From positions 14,686,982 through 14,750,981 of the forward strand of contig CM077831.1 in the NCBI GenBank assembly GCA_039720395.1: a stretch of DNA of 64,000 nt, given 5' to 3'. How positions within the stretch are numbered: the first letter of the stretch is position 1; every line of letters begins with the position of its first letter. Position numbers and translations under genes: made by a program. This stretch comes from Liquidambar formosana (Eukaryota; Streptophyta; Magnoliopsida; Saxifragales; Altingiaceae). Positions 34,603-46,449 of this stretch are shown here, piece after piece. The notes under the pieces are model-generated. The model saw only the letters and a list, made by a program, of their open reading frames with translations, ran no database searches and was not told the origin of the DNA.

Positions 34603-37600
34603 ATGGCTGCCAAGAAAAGTGACGCAACTGATGCAATTTGCGCTCTCCCTTCCTGCTCTTCCTCGCGTCGATGGAGCTACGATGTGTTTTTGAGCTTCAG
34701 AGGCGAAGACACACGCAAAAACTTTACTGACCATCTCTACTTTGCTTTGAAAGATGCTGGAATTAATGCATTTAGGGATGACAATGAACTCCGAAGAGGA
34801 AAAGATATCGCCACAGAACTGGTGAGAGCTATCCAAGATTCTAGGGTATCCCTAATCGTTTTCTCAAGAAATTATGCGGCTTCCAAGTGGTGTCTTGAGG
34901 AACTTGTGAAGATCATGGAATGCCAAAGAACTGCCCAACACGTGGTTCTGCCTATTTTTTACAATGTCGATCCGTCAGATGTACGAAAACAGACGGGTAC
35001 TTTTGCGGAAGCATTTTCTAAACACGAAGAGCGTTTCGCGGCAGAGATGGACAAGGTGTTAAGATGGAGGGCTGCTCTAACCCAAGCAGCAAATTTATCC
35101 GGGTGGGATTTGACAAGTGCTGAGGACGGGTTCGTATAAATCACTTGCTTTTTCCCATCTAATTATTATATATATTATCATTGATTTTCCCTTCCATCTC
35201 TTCATGTCTGAATCTTGAGGCATGTAATTACTATTTCCTTTTGTGAATAGAACTATAATTTAGGGACTTAATTTTCAAAAACCTGCATATTGGCATGAAT
35301 TTGACAAATCATACACTTCTTGATATCGAATTTTGACATATATAACATTCACGAGAGGAAAATTTAATCTACCGATGGGTTTGGTGAAATGTGAATCATT
35401 CAAAAAGATATTAATGGATGTATGAGTAAAAAAGTTTTACACCAGATGTGATTTAAAAAAAAAAATGCAGCTTTGAACTAAAAAATATACATATATAGTA
35501 ATAAAGTCTTGATTCCCACAAATTATAGCAACTACAGATATTATATTTTGATATAAATCTTTTACAGTTGAGTCAAAATTAGTTTGATTAAGTTATATTC
35601 TTCATGAACCACTGAGGTTTCTTTCTTTCTTTCTTTTTTTTTTTCTTTTTTTTCTTTTTTGGTTACAAGTTTGATTTGTTGAAAACTATTATGCAATATT
35701 TAATCAAGAATATTATGACAAACACAACAATTTGAAATATAATAAGTTGATTAGAAATTATTAATTAAAAAAATAATGGAGAAATCAAAATCATAGAAGA
35801 ACAACATGCAATCAATAAATGAACTCAATGGGTTGCACAAATTTCAATTTAACATAAACCTTTTCTAAAGAAACTAACAAAATTACTGAAAAATATTAGA
35901 AAATAAAAGATATAGAGAGAGGCAGAATCATACAATTTCTTATTATTTGAAAAATTAGACCTGTAACAAATTTCTATGAGAACTCAATGCTAACTCTCAT
36001 TTGGTCTTCTCAAATTGAAGGTTAAACATGAAGGTTTTTTACTTGAGTTTGATTGATTGTGCTGAAACACATAAAATTAAAAACTTAAGAGAAAATTAGA
36101 CTATTTAGCATTCTATGCTTATATAAATTAGTGTTAATGGCCAAAACCATGCTTCGTGTGTGTGTGTGTGTTTCTTATTGTCCTTCAATATTATTTATTG
36201 CTTGGTGTTTCCCATAGCTTGTGTAATGTGGTTTTATTTCCTTTTTTTAAATTACAATTTTGCAGCTATGAGGCAAAGATTGTCAAGAAAATTGTGAAGG
36301 AGATTCTAAGTCACCTGAACAATACACCCTTAAATGTTACCATCTATCCAGTTGGAATAGACTCTCGCCTGCAAGAAATGAATCTTTTATTAAATGTTGG
36401 ATTGAATAATGTTCGCATAATAGGGATTTGTGCGATGGGTGGAATGGGGAAGACAACAATTGCAAAAGCCATTTATAACCAATTCTTTCATAACTTTGAA
36501 GGGAAAAGTTTCCTTGCAAATGTGAGAGAAATCTCAAAACAACCCAATGGTCAGATTCGTCTACAACAACAACTTCTTTTTGATATCTTAAGAACAAAAA
36601 AGATGAGGGTTAGTAATGTTGACAGGGGAATAAATGTGATAAAAGAAAGATTATGCAATAGAAGGGTTCTTGTTGTTCTTGATGATATAGATCAGTTAGA
36701 GCAACTAAATGCACTTGCTGGAAAACATGATTGGTTTGGTTTTGGAAGTAGAATCATCATAACAACTAGAGATGTGCATTTACTAAAGGAGATTGAAGTG
36801 GATGACATATATATGGTCAGGGAATTGAATCATGATGAATCGCTTGAGCTCTTTTGTTGGCATGCCTTTAGGAAAAGTCATCCTAAAGAAGATTATGTTG
36901 AGTTGTCAAAAGATGTAATGGATTATTGTAAAGGACTGCCTTTAGCTCTTGAAGTTTTGGGCTCTTTTTTGTTTCATAGGTGTGTACCTGAATGGAAAAG
37001 TGCATTAGATAAATTAAAAAAAATTCCTCCTGATCAAATTCAAAAAAAGCTTAGAATAAGTTTTGATGCATTGGAAGATGACAAAGAGAAAGATATATTC
37101 CTTGATATCGCTTGTTTCTTCATTGGAATGGACAAAGACTATGTAGTTAAAATACTAGATGCTTGTGGTTTCTTTGCAGAAATTGGAATTAGTGTCCTCA
37201 TTTGTAGGTCCCTTCTAACAATCAACAAGTATAATGAGCTTACAATGCATGACCTGCTTCGAGACATGGGAAGAGAAATTGTACGTGAAGAATCCCCTAA
37301 ACAACCCGAACATTGTAGCAGATTATGGTTTTATGATGATGTCGTCGATGTATTGGCAAAACACAAGGTAAGATCCAAATGAATGAATGAATTAATTTTT
37401 ATTCATGTAATTAGAAAGACATCCATGTTGATTTTTTACCAATGCCAATTCTTCATTCTATAATCCATCCTTTCCTAATGTCAAAAACATGCATATTTTT
37501 CATGTTTTTGACTGCATAATCCGTGCATTTATGAGAGGTTTTTTTAATAAATTAAAAATAGTTTATTGGTGATAAAAAGAATACAGGACAATGAAGACAT

Positions 37601-40168
37601 AAAGTTCTGAGTGGAAAGAAAAGAAAAGAAAAGAAAAACTGAGCATAGAAGCTCAAAATACAACCCTGGAAATTATAAATAAAAGAAAACTAGTAACTGA
37701 ATCTGTAGTGGAGAAGACCATTGCACTCATGAGCAATGTCTGCCACAATGAAATCTGGAGTAGAATCCCACCAGATAATGGTAGTAGAGTTAACACCTTT
37801 GTTAGCTAACATATCAGCTTGCTTGTTTCCTTTTCTGAATTTGTGAGAAAAGTGAACATTTATTCAGCAAAGAAAATATATACCCTTCTCCGAATATGAG
37901 AGGTTACACATTGACATTGTACCTATGTTTTAAGCATTTGTCATTTTTTCAGAAGCATGTGCACTTGAAAAAAATAAATAAACAAAACATACTCACACAA
38001 ACACAAAAGCACACACATACATGCATCTTCTTTTCTCATCCTATATATGTACTTTGTCAATAGGGAACACAATCAATTGAAGGACTCATTCTCAATTTGC
38101 CTACATTAAATGAGGTGCATTTGAGTACAGAAGCATTTTCAAAGATGCAAAAACTAAGATTGCTTCAACTCAATTATGTACGGCTCAGTGGAAGCTATGA
38201 TCATTTTTCTAAAGAGTTAAGATGGCTCTGCTGGCATGGATTTCCTTTGAAGTTTATACCAAACGGTTTTCATGTAGAGAACCTGGTTGCCATTGACTTG
38301 CAATATAGCAACCTAAGACAAGTATGGAAGGAAACCAAGGTATTAAGTTTTCATTATTTCTTCAATAATTTGAATAAAGTAACTGTATATTTATTTCGTG
38401 CATGCTCTAAATTTCTTTCCTTCTCAACAGTTTCTTGGGAAATTGAAAGTTCTTAATCTCAGTCATTCCCATTACCTAACCAATACTCCAAACTTCTTAC
38501 AATTCCCCACTCTCGAGAAGTTAATACTTATAGATTGTACAAGAATGGTGGAGGTTCACCCATCCATTGGACATCTTGATCGACTTGTTTTACTAAATAT
38601 GAGAGACTGCAAACACTTGAAGAATCTCCCAAGGAGCATTTGTATGTTGAAATGTCTTGAAATTATTGATCTCTCTGGATGCTCACAAATTGAAAAATTG
38701 CCCGAGGACCTAGGGGAGATGGAAGCATTGATCCAGCTTCTTGCAAACGGAACAGCAATAAGACAAATACCTGCTTCGATTGTACGTTTGACGAATCTTA
38801 GGAATTTATCTTTATGTGGCTGTAAGGGTTTACCATCTAGCACATTGGCTTCAGTCTTCTGGTCTTGGGTATCATCAAGGAAAACTTCGAATTTCACTAG
38901 TCTACTGCCGGCTTCATTGCAAGGTTTAAGCTCCCTGACAACGCTTAGTCTTGACAACTGCAATCTATTAGATGAAGCTATTCCGAAAGATTTTGGGAGC
39001 TTATTCTCCTTAAGGTTTTTAAATCTACGGGGGAATAATTTCTGTAGTCTACCAGCTAGCATCAGTAACCTTCCCAAGCTTAGGTTCCTATCGTTGGATC
39101 ATTGTACAAGGCTTCAATCACTGCCAGATCTACCAACAAGTTTGAGGTTTTTGTATGCAATAAACTGCACATCCTTGGAAAGATTATTAAATCTATCAAG
39201 ATTCGAAAGAATGCCAGAGTTATTCCTTATGAATTGCCACAAATTAGTTGAGATTCCTGGGTTAGAAAAGTTGGAATCTATTGGAACTATACGAATGGAA
39301 GGGTGCAACAATCTGGCAAACCCTTTTAAAGACAATCTCCTACAGGTGCAGTACTCCGTGACCTTTCTCTCATTCGCTCTCTGTTTCTCTGTCTGTCTGT
39401 CTGTCTGTCTGTCTCTATATATATATCTTATTACTAATTAGGACAATATTGTTTAATTCCCATGCATGCGTGAATATGCAGGGGTGGTCTGGAAGTGCTG
39501 AAGGTAGCATTTTTCTCCCTGGAGACGAGATTCCTAACTGGTTTAGCCATCAGTGCATGGGTTCTTCATTGTCTTTTCAAGTGCCTCCTAGTTTGGGATG
39601 TAAGCTGAAAGGATTTAATTTATCTGTTGTTTATGCATCTGATATAAACATCGTTATACCGGTTCCGTTAAAGGCAACAGATCCTTACCCTAGTGTTACC
39701 GTTATCGTTAAAACCAATGGTCTTGATTGGATACATATGCCTACATTCTTTGAAGTTCCAATTCCCCCTCCAGACCTCGATCTCACGTGGGTGGGCCATT
39801 TACCGCATTCTATGTTCGGGAATCAATTGGACAGTGGGAATCAAGTGGAGGTTGTAGTAGATTTAGGTTATGGATTAAAAGTAAAGAAATGTGGGGTCCA
39901 CCTTGTATATGATCAAGATGAGAGGATATCCCAATCGGAATCAGACGGTGGGGAGTTAATCATGTACAACTCTACCTCAAATAAAACTGCCATTGTTGCT
40001 GCCCATGATGAAGGTGTGTCCGAACATCAGGCGAGGTCTAAGGTTAAGAGAGACCGTAATGATGATGATGATGAGGGAGGACCAAGCCATGGCTGGTTTG
40101 ATAAGGACCAACACCCGAAAAGGTTCAGATACCAAGCTGGTTCATCAATGAATATAAATGAGGAATAG
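34603..40168 (+). CDS. TIR-NBS-LRR immune receptor (five exons)
   Basis: Exons 34603-35129, 36266-37367, 38064-38339, 38431-39345 and 39482-40168 join in frame (GT-AG introns) to 1168 codons. Exon 1 is the TIR domain (about residues 26-170; YDVFLSFRGEDTR and SKWCLEEL with the probable catalytic Glu). Exon 2 is NB-ARC: P-loop GGMGKTT near residue 235, kinase-2 VLVVLDDID, RNBS-B GSRIIITTRD, CKGLPLALEVLG and MHD (MHDLLRDMGREIV, near 501). Exons 3-4 (544-940) are leucine-rich repeats. Exon 5 (941-1168) starts with SIFLPGDEIPNWF, typical of the post-LRR C-JID jelly-roll domain, and ends in an acidic DDDDE tail. TIR-type receptors bind pathogen effectors, oligomerise and produce NAD-derived immune signals. 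All motifs look intact. The ATG context (CACCATGGC) is strong. Effector specificity is unknown. Confidence 0.95.
35270..35455 (+). mobile_element. Half copy of the 15835-type MITE in intron 1
   Basis: Similar to the right half of the MITE at 15835-16222: ACTTCTTGATATCGAATTTTG, CTACCGATGGGTTTGGTGAAAT and GAGTAAAAAAGTTTTACACCAGATGTGA. The left half and outer terminus are missing. It lies in intron 1 just after the TIR exon. Confidence 0.7.
37690..37854 (-). pseudogene. LINE RNase H C-terminal fragment in TIR-NBS-LRR intron 2
   Basis: On the - strand a short open frame reads HKFRKGNKQADMLANKGV and continues to a stop at 37690. This is the final RNase H motif of plant LINE ORF2 (compare FREGN.AAD.IAN in the left-hand LINE). 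An AG-rich tract (37615-37640) lies on the 3' side. It is a severely 5'-truncated LINE, antisense to the host gene. It does not touch the splice sites. Confidence 0.75.
39391..39414 (+). repeat. (GTCT)n microsatellite in intron 4
   Basis: Six tandem GTCT units within the 136-bp last intron of the TIR-NBS-LRR gene. Confidence 0.95.
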
Positions 40169-40670
40169 GCTGAATGTTCAGGTAATAATCTTGGTCACAA
40201 AGGTTTGTTTGGATGCACTGTTGTTTTTTATTTTTTTACTTATTACATGCTGGAAACAAATATGTTTCAAAATTTTTGGGAACTAAAAACACCTTTGGTA
40301 TTGCTATCTATTAGGAGTACTTGACTTGAAAAATGAAAACTGAAAAAACACGTTTGGATGCACTCTAGTTGCAAGTACGTTTATCCAACCCTGAACTCAC
40401 TTTACCTTTTCTTTGTGCTATTTTTGTGAAGTTTAAGAGCATAAAAAATGCCAGAAACATGTCACAATAATGAATGTGGTAGAAATGGTAGAATAACTCA
40501 AATTGTGTACATTAGTGTGTGCATAGGTAGACAGAGAAGAAGCAGGCAGTGTGCTCCTCATTGTCTCACAAACATACTTCCAAACAAGTAATGGTCATCT
40601 TTTCTATTTCTCCGTCTTCACAGCTTTGGTAGCAAGCCTGATCACCATCGCAACAATCTCACACACACTC
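40169..40670 (+). other. TIR-NBS-LRR 3' flank
   Basis: Follows the stop codon and probably includes the 3' UTR. Contains two direct copies of GTTTGGATGCACT (near 40206 and 40353). A short hydrophobic ORF (40551-40769) shows no recognised domain. Confidence 0.4.
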
Positions 40671-40675
40671 AAGGT

Positions 40676-41345
40676 TGTGATTGGGATGTGGTTTGTATGG
40701 TCTCTAAAGCATATAAATGTAAAACCTAGGTTAAAGTGTTCTAGAGTGATTGAAGAAGATGATCAATAAAAACTAATTGGGAGAGGCTTGCACACCTCTC
40801 TATTGAAAGAGCCTTTATTTATAGAGACTAAAAGACCCTAAGAGAAACAAATTAGAAAAGAAACAAATTAGGAAGGTTTTTTAAATAATTAGAAAAAATT
40901 TTACGAGGCCCGATCGATCCAAGACAAGCTCTGATCGATCCATAAAGGGCCGAGAGCATACTGGAGGTCTTCAGACAGCCGATCGATCCATGAGAGGCTG
41001 CAAGAAATTTTTCCACATGCAGAAATCCGATTGATCCAAGGGCATGCCCCGATCAATCCAAAGACTCTAAAAATTGATTTTAAACACTAAATAACCCTTT
41101 TCATTGATTATTAATCAAACCTATGATAATTTTAGGTCCATGGCTATCCACCTAAGGTCAAATAGGTCGCTCAATCACTTACCTTACCTTTAGAATGAGT
41201 GTGAGTCACGACTCTTGATCTTTAACGCATCTTTGCATCCTCATATTGTTTTCATTCAATCACAAGACTCAATAAACATTTTGACACGAAATTTGCCAAT
41301 ACTCAAACATAAACTTTACAGACCCTTTTTGCTAGAGTGTTAACA
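40676..41345 (-). mobile_element. Possible LTR fragment with GATCGATCCA motifs
   Basis: On the - strand, TATAAATAAAGGCTCTTTC (near 40820) followed by a polyadenylation-like region has the look of an LTR promoter. Upstream on that strand, at about 40908-41062, five variants of (C)GATCGATCCA or GATTGATCCA are spread over 155 bp. TG/CA ends with a duplication could not be fixed, so the boundaries are approximate. Confidence 0.4.
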
Positions 41346-41621
41346 TTTAACTCAAAAGAGAATTCTAGAATTCAAAACGAGAATCTCATGTGTAGGGAGA
41401 AACCTGAAGGGAAAAAAATGCACACCAATTTATTTAAACCATGCTCAAGATCAAACTAGAAAGATATATTCAATGTAATAAAGAAAAAGGAATAAAAGAA
41501 GATTATACCTTTGCGAAATCCTAGAGGGATTTTGGCAGAGCTTCTATCCCATTCTTCTCGGAGAGCAGTCTACCAGTTTAACCAGTTAGACAAACGACTT
41601 TGGAGGGTAAGATGAACTCTT

Positions 41622-42060
41622 GCTGCGTTTGGTTTGAGGGAATGGAATGGAGAGGGAATATAGTTATTCTCGACTAATTGACATAAACTCTCAAGAATTA
41701 AGGCTGCGTTCGGTTTGAGGGAATGGAATGAAATGAAATGGGGGTGGGAATTGAATGAGAGTGGAAATTGAATGAGAATGGTTATTCCATACCAATGTTT
41801 ACTTGTTTGGTAAGAGATGGGAATATAATGGAAAAGAATAGGTAGGACCCATTTTTAATGATTTTCATCTATATCTACGTTTATATCTATATCTATACTC
41901 TATACTACTTATAAACTTGTGAATCTTGTAAAAAATTTTGATTCATAATTTTACCCCTAGTAAAATTCATAAAGACAATACTATCCTTTTTAATATTTTT
42001 ACCCTTGGTTGAGATAAGTATGTCATTTACTTTATCAATATGGTAACAAACTGAGGTTCA
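41622..42060. repeat. Direct repeat of GCTGCGTTYGGTTTGAGGGAATGGAATG
   Basis: Two copies about 80 bp apart (near 41622 and 41702), each resembling the terminal sequence of common plant MITEs, followed by GAATGAGA-type repeats. No complete element boundary was found. Confidence 0.45.
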
Positions 42061-42347
42061 CAATTTATAGAGCCCGGATTTTCGGGTCCTAAACATCGTA
42101 GAGTCCAACTTGGTGATGGACTTATTTTATCTCTCCGATGTGTGAATGGATTGGAATTCCATTTATTCATATTCTTACTAGTTCTTTAATTTATCGGTCC
42201 GCCAATGCGCTACTCTCTTTGCAAATCTATAAATTTCATTGTATTTTTTGTATTTTTTTATTATTTTTAAATTCTCTACTCTCCTCATGCCTGCCTTGGG
42301 TCACTCTACTCTCTTTGCAAATCTATATATTCTTTGTGTTTCTTGTA

Positions 42348-42381
<34 letters not shown>

Positions 42382-42475
42382 TTCTTTACTCTCCTCATGC
42401 CCGCCTCCCACTGTGGATTTCAAGTTGCATTCTATCTTTCATGATCAGTCGAAGAAGTAAGAGAGGAAATATTAA

Positions 42476-42695
42476 CCCTTTATTTGGTTCATGGATTCTA
42501 CCAAGGAAAAAAAAAAGGAAGGGAAAAAAAATGAGGAGGAAGGAAAATGAAAGAAAAAGATAAAATTATATCAAGCCAAAATTATTCTAATTTTTATTCT
42601 TCTTCCAATTTTCCATTGCAACCAAATAAAGAAAAGTACAGTTCCATATATTTTATTTTATTTTCCTTGATAAAATCTGCAAACCAAATAGAGCC
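42476..42695. mobile_element. PIF/Harbinger-type (Tourist-like) MITE, 220 bp
   Basis: Terminal inverted repeats CCCTTTATTTGGTTCATGGATTC and (reverse complement) GGCTCTATTTGGTTTGCAGATT, flanked by the trinucleotide TAA on both sides (42473-42475, 42696-42698). Interior is A-rich and non-coding. Confidence 0.7.
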
Positions 42696-43090
42696 TAAGA
42701 AAAAGAAGGCAAGGAAACAACCAAATGACACAACTTCAGTGTTGAAAAATTAGATTGGTTGTAGCAGCACTTGAAGTGGCCTTACCTAACTGTAAGCAAC
42801 TATTTTTATTTTTATTTTTTAAATATAAAATGTATTAGAAACCAACTTTTCTATTCATGTATAATTTTTTAGATGTATAATGTATAATGTGTTTGGTCTC
42901 TAAGAAACTGTTTGCCATATATTGATATTATTAGATATTATTATTATTTTTTATTGATGTGGAAAATAAAAGTACCATGGGCTTCTAGGGTTTTGTTCAC
43001 GCACTGATGGTTGTTGTCACAGGGTGTCTTACAGCTTTTGAAGGAGAACGGATGGAGAGAAGGAACGGGTCTCTTTTGCATTGTTTAATT

Positions 43091-43269
43091 TTTTATTATT
43101 TTTTTTAATCAGGAGGTTCCAGATATTTTGCACATGACTAATCCTTAGCACATGCAATCCCCCAGTCTGACATGCACCGGGCAATAACCAGACATTTATG
43201 GGGGTGGACCTTGAGAAGAAGTGGTGAGAGTTGAACCCAAGACCTCTTGCTTGGCAAGAGGCCCTAAGA
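43091..43269 (-). mobile_element. tRNA-derived SINE with perfect 18-bp target-site duplication
   Basis: CTTTTGCATTGTTTAATT flanks the element at 43073-43090 and 43270-43287. On the - strand the 5' head contains a tRNA-like B box (GGGTTCAACTC) preceded by a hairpin-forming GCCAAGCAAGAGG. The 3' end is GGAACCTCCTGATTAAAAAAA, an A-rich tail. The length (179 bp) and structure are typical of plant SINEs, which depend on LINE reverse transcriptase. Confidence 0.88.
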
Positions 43270-43323
43270 CTTTTGCATTGTTTAATTGATTCAGTTCTTG
43301 CTTATTTGTATATTTATTTATGG

Positions 43324-44844
43324 GTAAAATACATCTACACCCCCTCTATTTACTGACTATTACACTGACCCCCTATACTTTCTGAAATTACACTGCCATC
43401 CCCTGTTAGAACGGTTGAAGTTAATGGGATTAACAGAGGCATGAAATGACAATTTTACCCTTTAGTAAAACACAGCGTTTTGTACATTTTTTTCATACGG
43501 TGGATAAACCCCACCCACCCTCGAACACCAAAACCCCACCCACCGCTGGTGGCCTGTCACAGGCTCCGGCCATACCATTTTTTTCAAAGGAGCAGATTGA
43601 ACAAAGCAAAAAAAAAAAAAAAAAAAAGCACGAAGAAGAAGAAGAAGAAGAAGAAGAGAAGAAGCAGCAGTAGCACTCATGGCTGCCGTCGACAACCCAT
43701 GGATCGTACCCACCATAAACCCCCATCCACACCCACCCACCCTCGAACACCAAACCGCACCCACCGCTAGCGGCCTGTCACGGGCTCCGGCCATACCATT
43801 TTTTTCCAATAAAAAAACCCCAAAGGAGCAGATTGAACAAAGCAAAAAAAAAAACAAAGCACGAAGAAGAAGCAGCAGCAGCACTCATGGCTATTGCTGG
43901 CAACCCATGGATCGTACCCAACGGAAACCCCCATCCCAGCCTAGCTCCCTTTGCACCCACGAACCATGGACGCCGGCATCAATGGCCGCCCCTCCCCCCA
44001 CCCCTTCAGATCATCCTCCTCCCCTATCCATTTTGCCCAACCATGTGAGGGTTTGTAGAGAAAAAAAAAAAGAAAAGAAAAAAGATGCTAGATCTGAAAA
44101 AACAACCAGCAGTGTGCTTCACTGGCTTCGCCGGAGTGTCGTCGGATGCGAGAAGGCAAGGTTTGTGGAAAGAGAAGGGGGTCAGAGCTGCACCAGTTCG
44201 CCGACTATGTGAAGGGATAGAGTGAAGGCGAGGGAGAGTGTGAAGTGAGTTTGCCGATGATGGTGCGAGGCGGCGGCGGTTCGCCAGTGGTTCACGGTGT
44301 GAGGGCGAAGAGCTTTCATAGTGGTTCACGGCAACCACGTTTGTAGGAGGGGACAGCGATGGCGCGGCGAGGCGAGGCGAGGCGAGGCTAGGAGATGGCG
44401 ATGGCTGCCATTCGCTGGGCTTACAAGTGCACCGTGCTTCATGGAGAGCTGCGGAGAGGGGCTTGATGGCGGTGAGGGTTTGCTGCGGCGATGACAGGTC
44501 GCTGATGGTGAATGGGGTTTGCCGCATCAATCAGCTCTTGAAACCTCTGCATCCATGCCGTTTCGTTTATCAGTTTTCATCGAGAAGAAGAAGATTGAAA
44601 ATGGCTATGACTAAAATGGGTGTGACTAAACGCAGCATTTAGTTTTAAGAAGGTTAAAATGGGTACTTTTAACCTATTTTTGGCTGACGTCAGCAATAAA
44701 TGTTAAAAGCTTTAACGGCTATTTGACGGATGGGGAGAAGTGTATATTATTTTCTAAAGTAGGGGAGTGCAGTGTAATTTTAGAAAATATAGGGGGTATC
44801 AGTGTAATAGTCAGTAAATAGAAGGGGTGTAGATGTATTTTACT
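43324..44844. mobile_element. Long-TIR foldback element (Mutator-like candidate)
   Basis: Outer ~90 bp (GTAAAATACATCTACACCCC, TATTTACTGACTATTACACTG, CCCCCTATACTTTCT) occur inverted at both ends. The interior is GC- and purine-rich and contains a 222-bp tandem duplication. It also has a 177-codon ORF (43679-44212) of low complexity that looks non-genic. No clear target-site duplication was seen, so superfamily assignment is tentative. Confidence 0.7.
43500..43940 (+). repeat. Tandem duplication, about 222-bp unit
   Basis: CCACCCACCCTCGAACACC, GGCCTGTCACNGGCTCCGG, CATACCATTTTTTTC, AGGAGCAGATTGAAC and CACTCATGGCT...AACCCATGGATCGTACCC recur in the same order at about 43500-43720 and 43722-43940. 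Variable A- and GAA-runs differ between the copies. Confidence 0.88.
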
Positions 44845-45279
44845 ATCTTGTTTCGATCCTTACTATTATATATGCTTTTACTCTTCCATCTTCTTCTCTT
44901 TTGCATTGTTTAATAATTGCATCAAGAGTTTTATTGGAGTTTTGTTGTAAAGTTTTTTTATATTATTTTTTTTAGTGATTCTCCATTAGCAGTGAACGCA
45001 CATCTAATGTGTTGGGTTTATTGATTTATTCAATTTGGCTGAATGCTAGAATCATAGGTTATTTTATTTTATTTTATTTTATTTGAAAATTGTTTTTACA
45101 GGTTTTGCTTATTTTTCTGTATTGAGGTTTTTGAGTTGATTGAACACTAAAAGTTGTGTGAATTGTACTTCATCATTTTCCAAGATCAATGCATAATCTT
45201 GTGAAGTTGCTTCATTTATTTATTTATTTATTTATTTCTGATTTGGGGAAGGGCTTCAAGCATACTTTGGAAACCCTAA

Positions 45280-46355
45280 GGTTTTGTTTGGTATGCTGGA
45301 TATAAGGTCTAGATTGAATAGGACTAGGCGGGATATGCTCTCTTATTGGATAGCTATACCTTTGCCTATCTATGCGTATCTCATCTCCTTTATTTGGTAA
45401 ATGTCAGGATATAATGCAAGAGATAATTATGACATCCAATCTAATTTTTGGTATGTTATATTGTTATTTTAGAATAGACATTTTTCCTTTTTATTCCAAA
45501 ATACCCTTGCAAAACCTACAAAACCTACAAGCATTTATCATCAAGCCATTTATTAGAGGTCTTCACCACGTGATCAAATCATGACGGACCCTTCCCTTCT
45601 TCCCTCTTCCCTCTTTCCCTTCCTCTGGTTCAAGCATTTATCATCTCGACCAAATAAAAAAGAGTTTCTCTTCTGTCACCGTTGCTGCTAGGTTAGGGAT
45701 CAAAATTCGGTGAACATCGGTTCTGTAACTAATTCGACGTTGCTACGTTGGCGGTAACTTCTTGGTGCATTTCCGATCAGATAAATCCCCACAAGCCAAA
45801 TACAAAATTGAAATCATGAACTCTGTTTTGTATTCTGATATCACGACGATGTAGATTGACGAAGACACGGAATTGAGTTCTTTTTTTTTCCACAGGATGG
45901 CAGCAACAGGTGATGAGCTCTTTCAGTTTGATCTATCCGTAGAGGTGTGTTTCCAATTCCATTTTTACTGATTTGGAGGTAATGACGTTTGTGTGATTTG
46001 ATCGACCGATCGCTGTGAAAGAACACGATTTCTGTGCAAATGGAAGAAGAAGAAAACAATTTCTGTAGAAGATGAAGAAGACGATCTGCTTCAATGGCGG
46101 AAGGAGAATTGCTGTGGAAGATGATCGCTGTGGAAACTCCAGCTTCCATTTGTGTGGATTCATCGCGAATATTTAATCGCAGGAGAAGATAATACCATCC
46201 TAACCATGGGTTTATTGTATCTTCCAGGTGGAGGATGTAAAAATCCCAAAATAGCTTATCTCGTCCCTAAATAAGATTACCAAACATGGATATAAAAAAA
46301 TCTTAGGATAGGCTTATTCTATCCGGACCTTATATCCAGCATGCTACACGAGGCC
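45280..46355. mobile_element. PIF/Harbinger-like non-autonomous element, about 1.08 kb
   Basis: Left end GGTTTTGTTTGGTATGCTGG and ATAAGGTCTAGATTGAATAGG. Right end, inverted, GGCCTCGTGTAGCATGCTGG and ATAAGGTCCGGATAGAATA. The trinucleotide TAA flanks both sides (45277-45279, 46356-46358). No transposase sequence was recognised inside; small ORFs there look random. Confidence 0.75.
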
Positions 46356-46449
46356 TAAGTGGTTTGGAGGAGCAAACTGCTTAGGATTCACCGTTTTCCT
46401 CTCTCAACAAGTCCTAAATGGGAACGATTAAGCTAAATAATCTCTCAAT

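Noticed and set aside
34603..35139. TIR exon read as a stand-alone TIR-only gene ending at TAA 35137
   Set aside because: A donor at 35130 joins it in frame to the NB-ARC exon at 36266 (GAC GG|C TAT GAG), matching the standard TNL exon-1 boundary. A read-through TIR-only transcript remains possible but is not the main model.
40551..40769. Hydrophobic ORF just after the TIR-NBS-LRR stop, considered as a sixth exon
   Set aside because: The exon-5 frame has its own stop after an acidic tail, as in related receptors. There is no donor before that stop that would clearly join to it.
43200..43269. tRNA-like sequence with a GGGTTCAACTC B box
   Set aside because: It is the head of a SINE bounded by an 18-bp target duplication. 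It does not fold as a complete cloverleaf and has no acceptor end.
43679..44212. 177-codon ORF beginning MAAVDNPWIV
   Set aside because: Low-complexity, proline- and lysine-rich sequence derived from a tandem duplication and homopolymers within a foldback element. No domain and no splice context.
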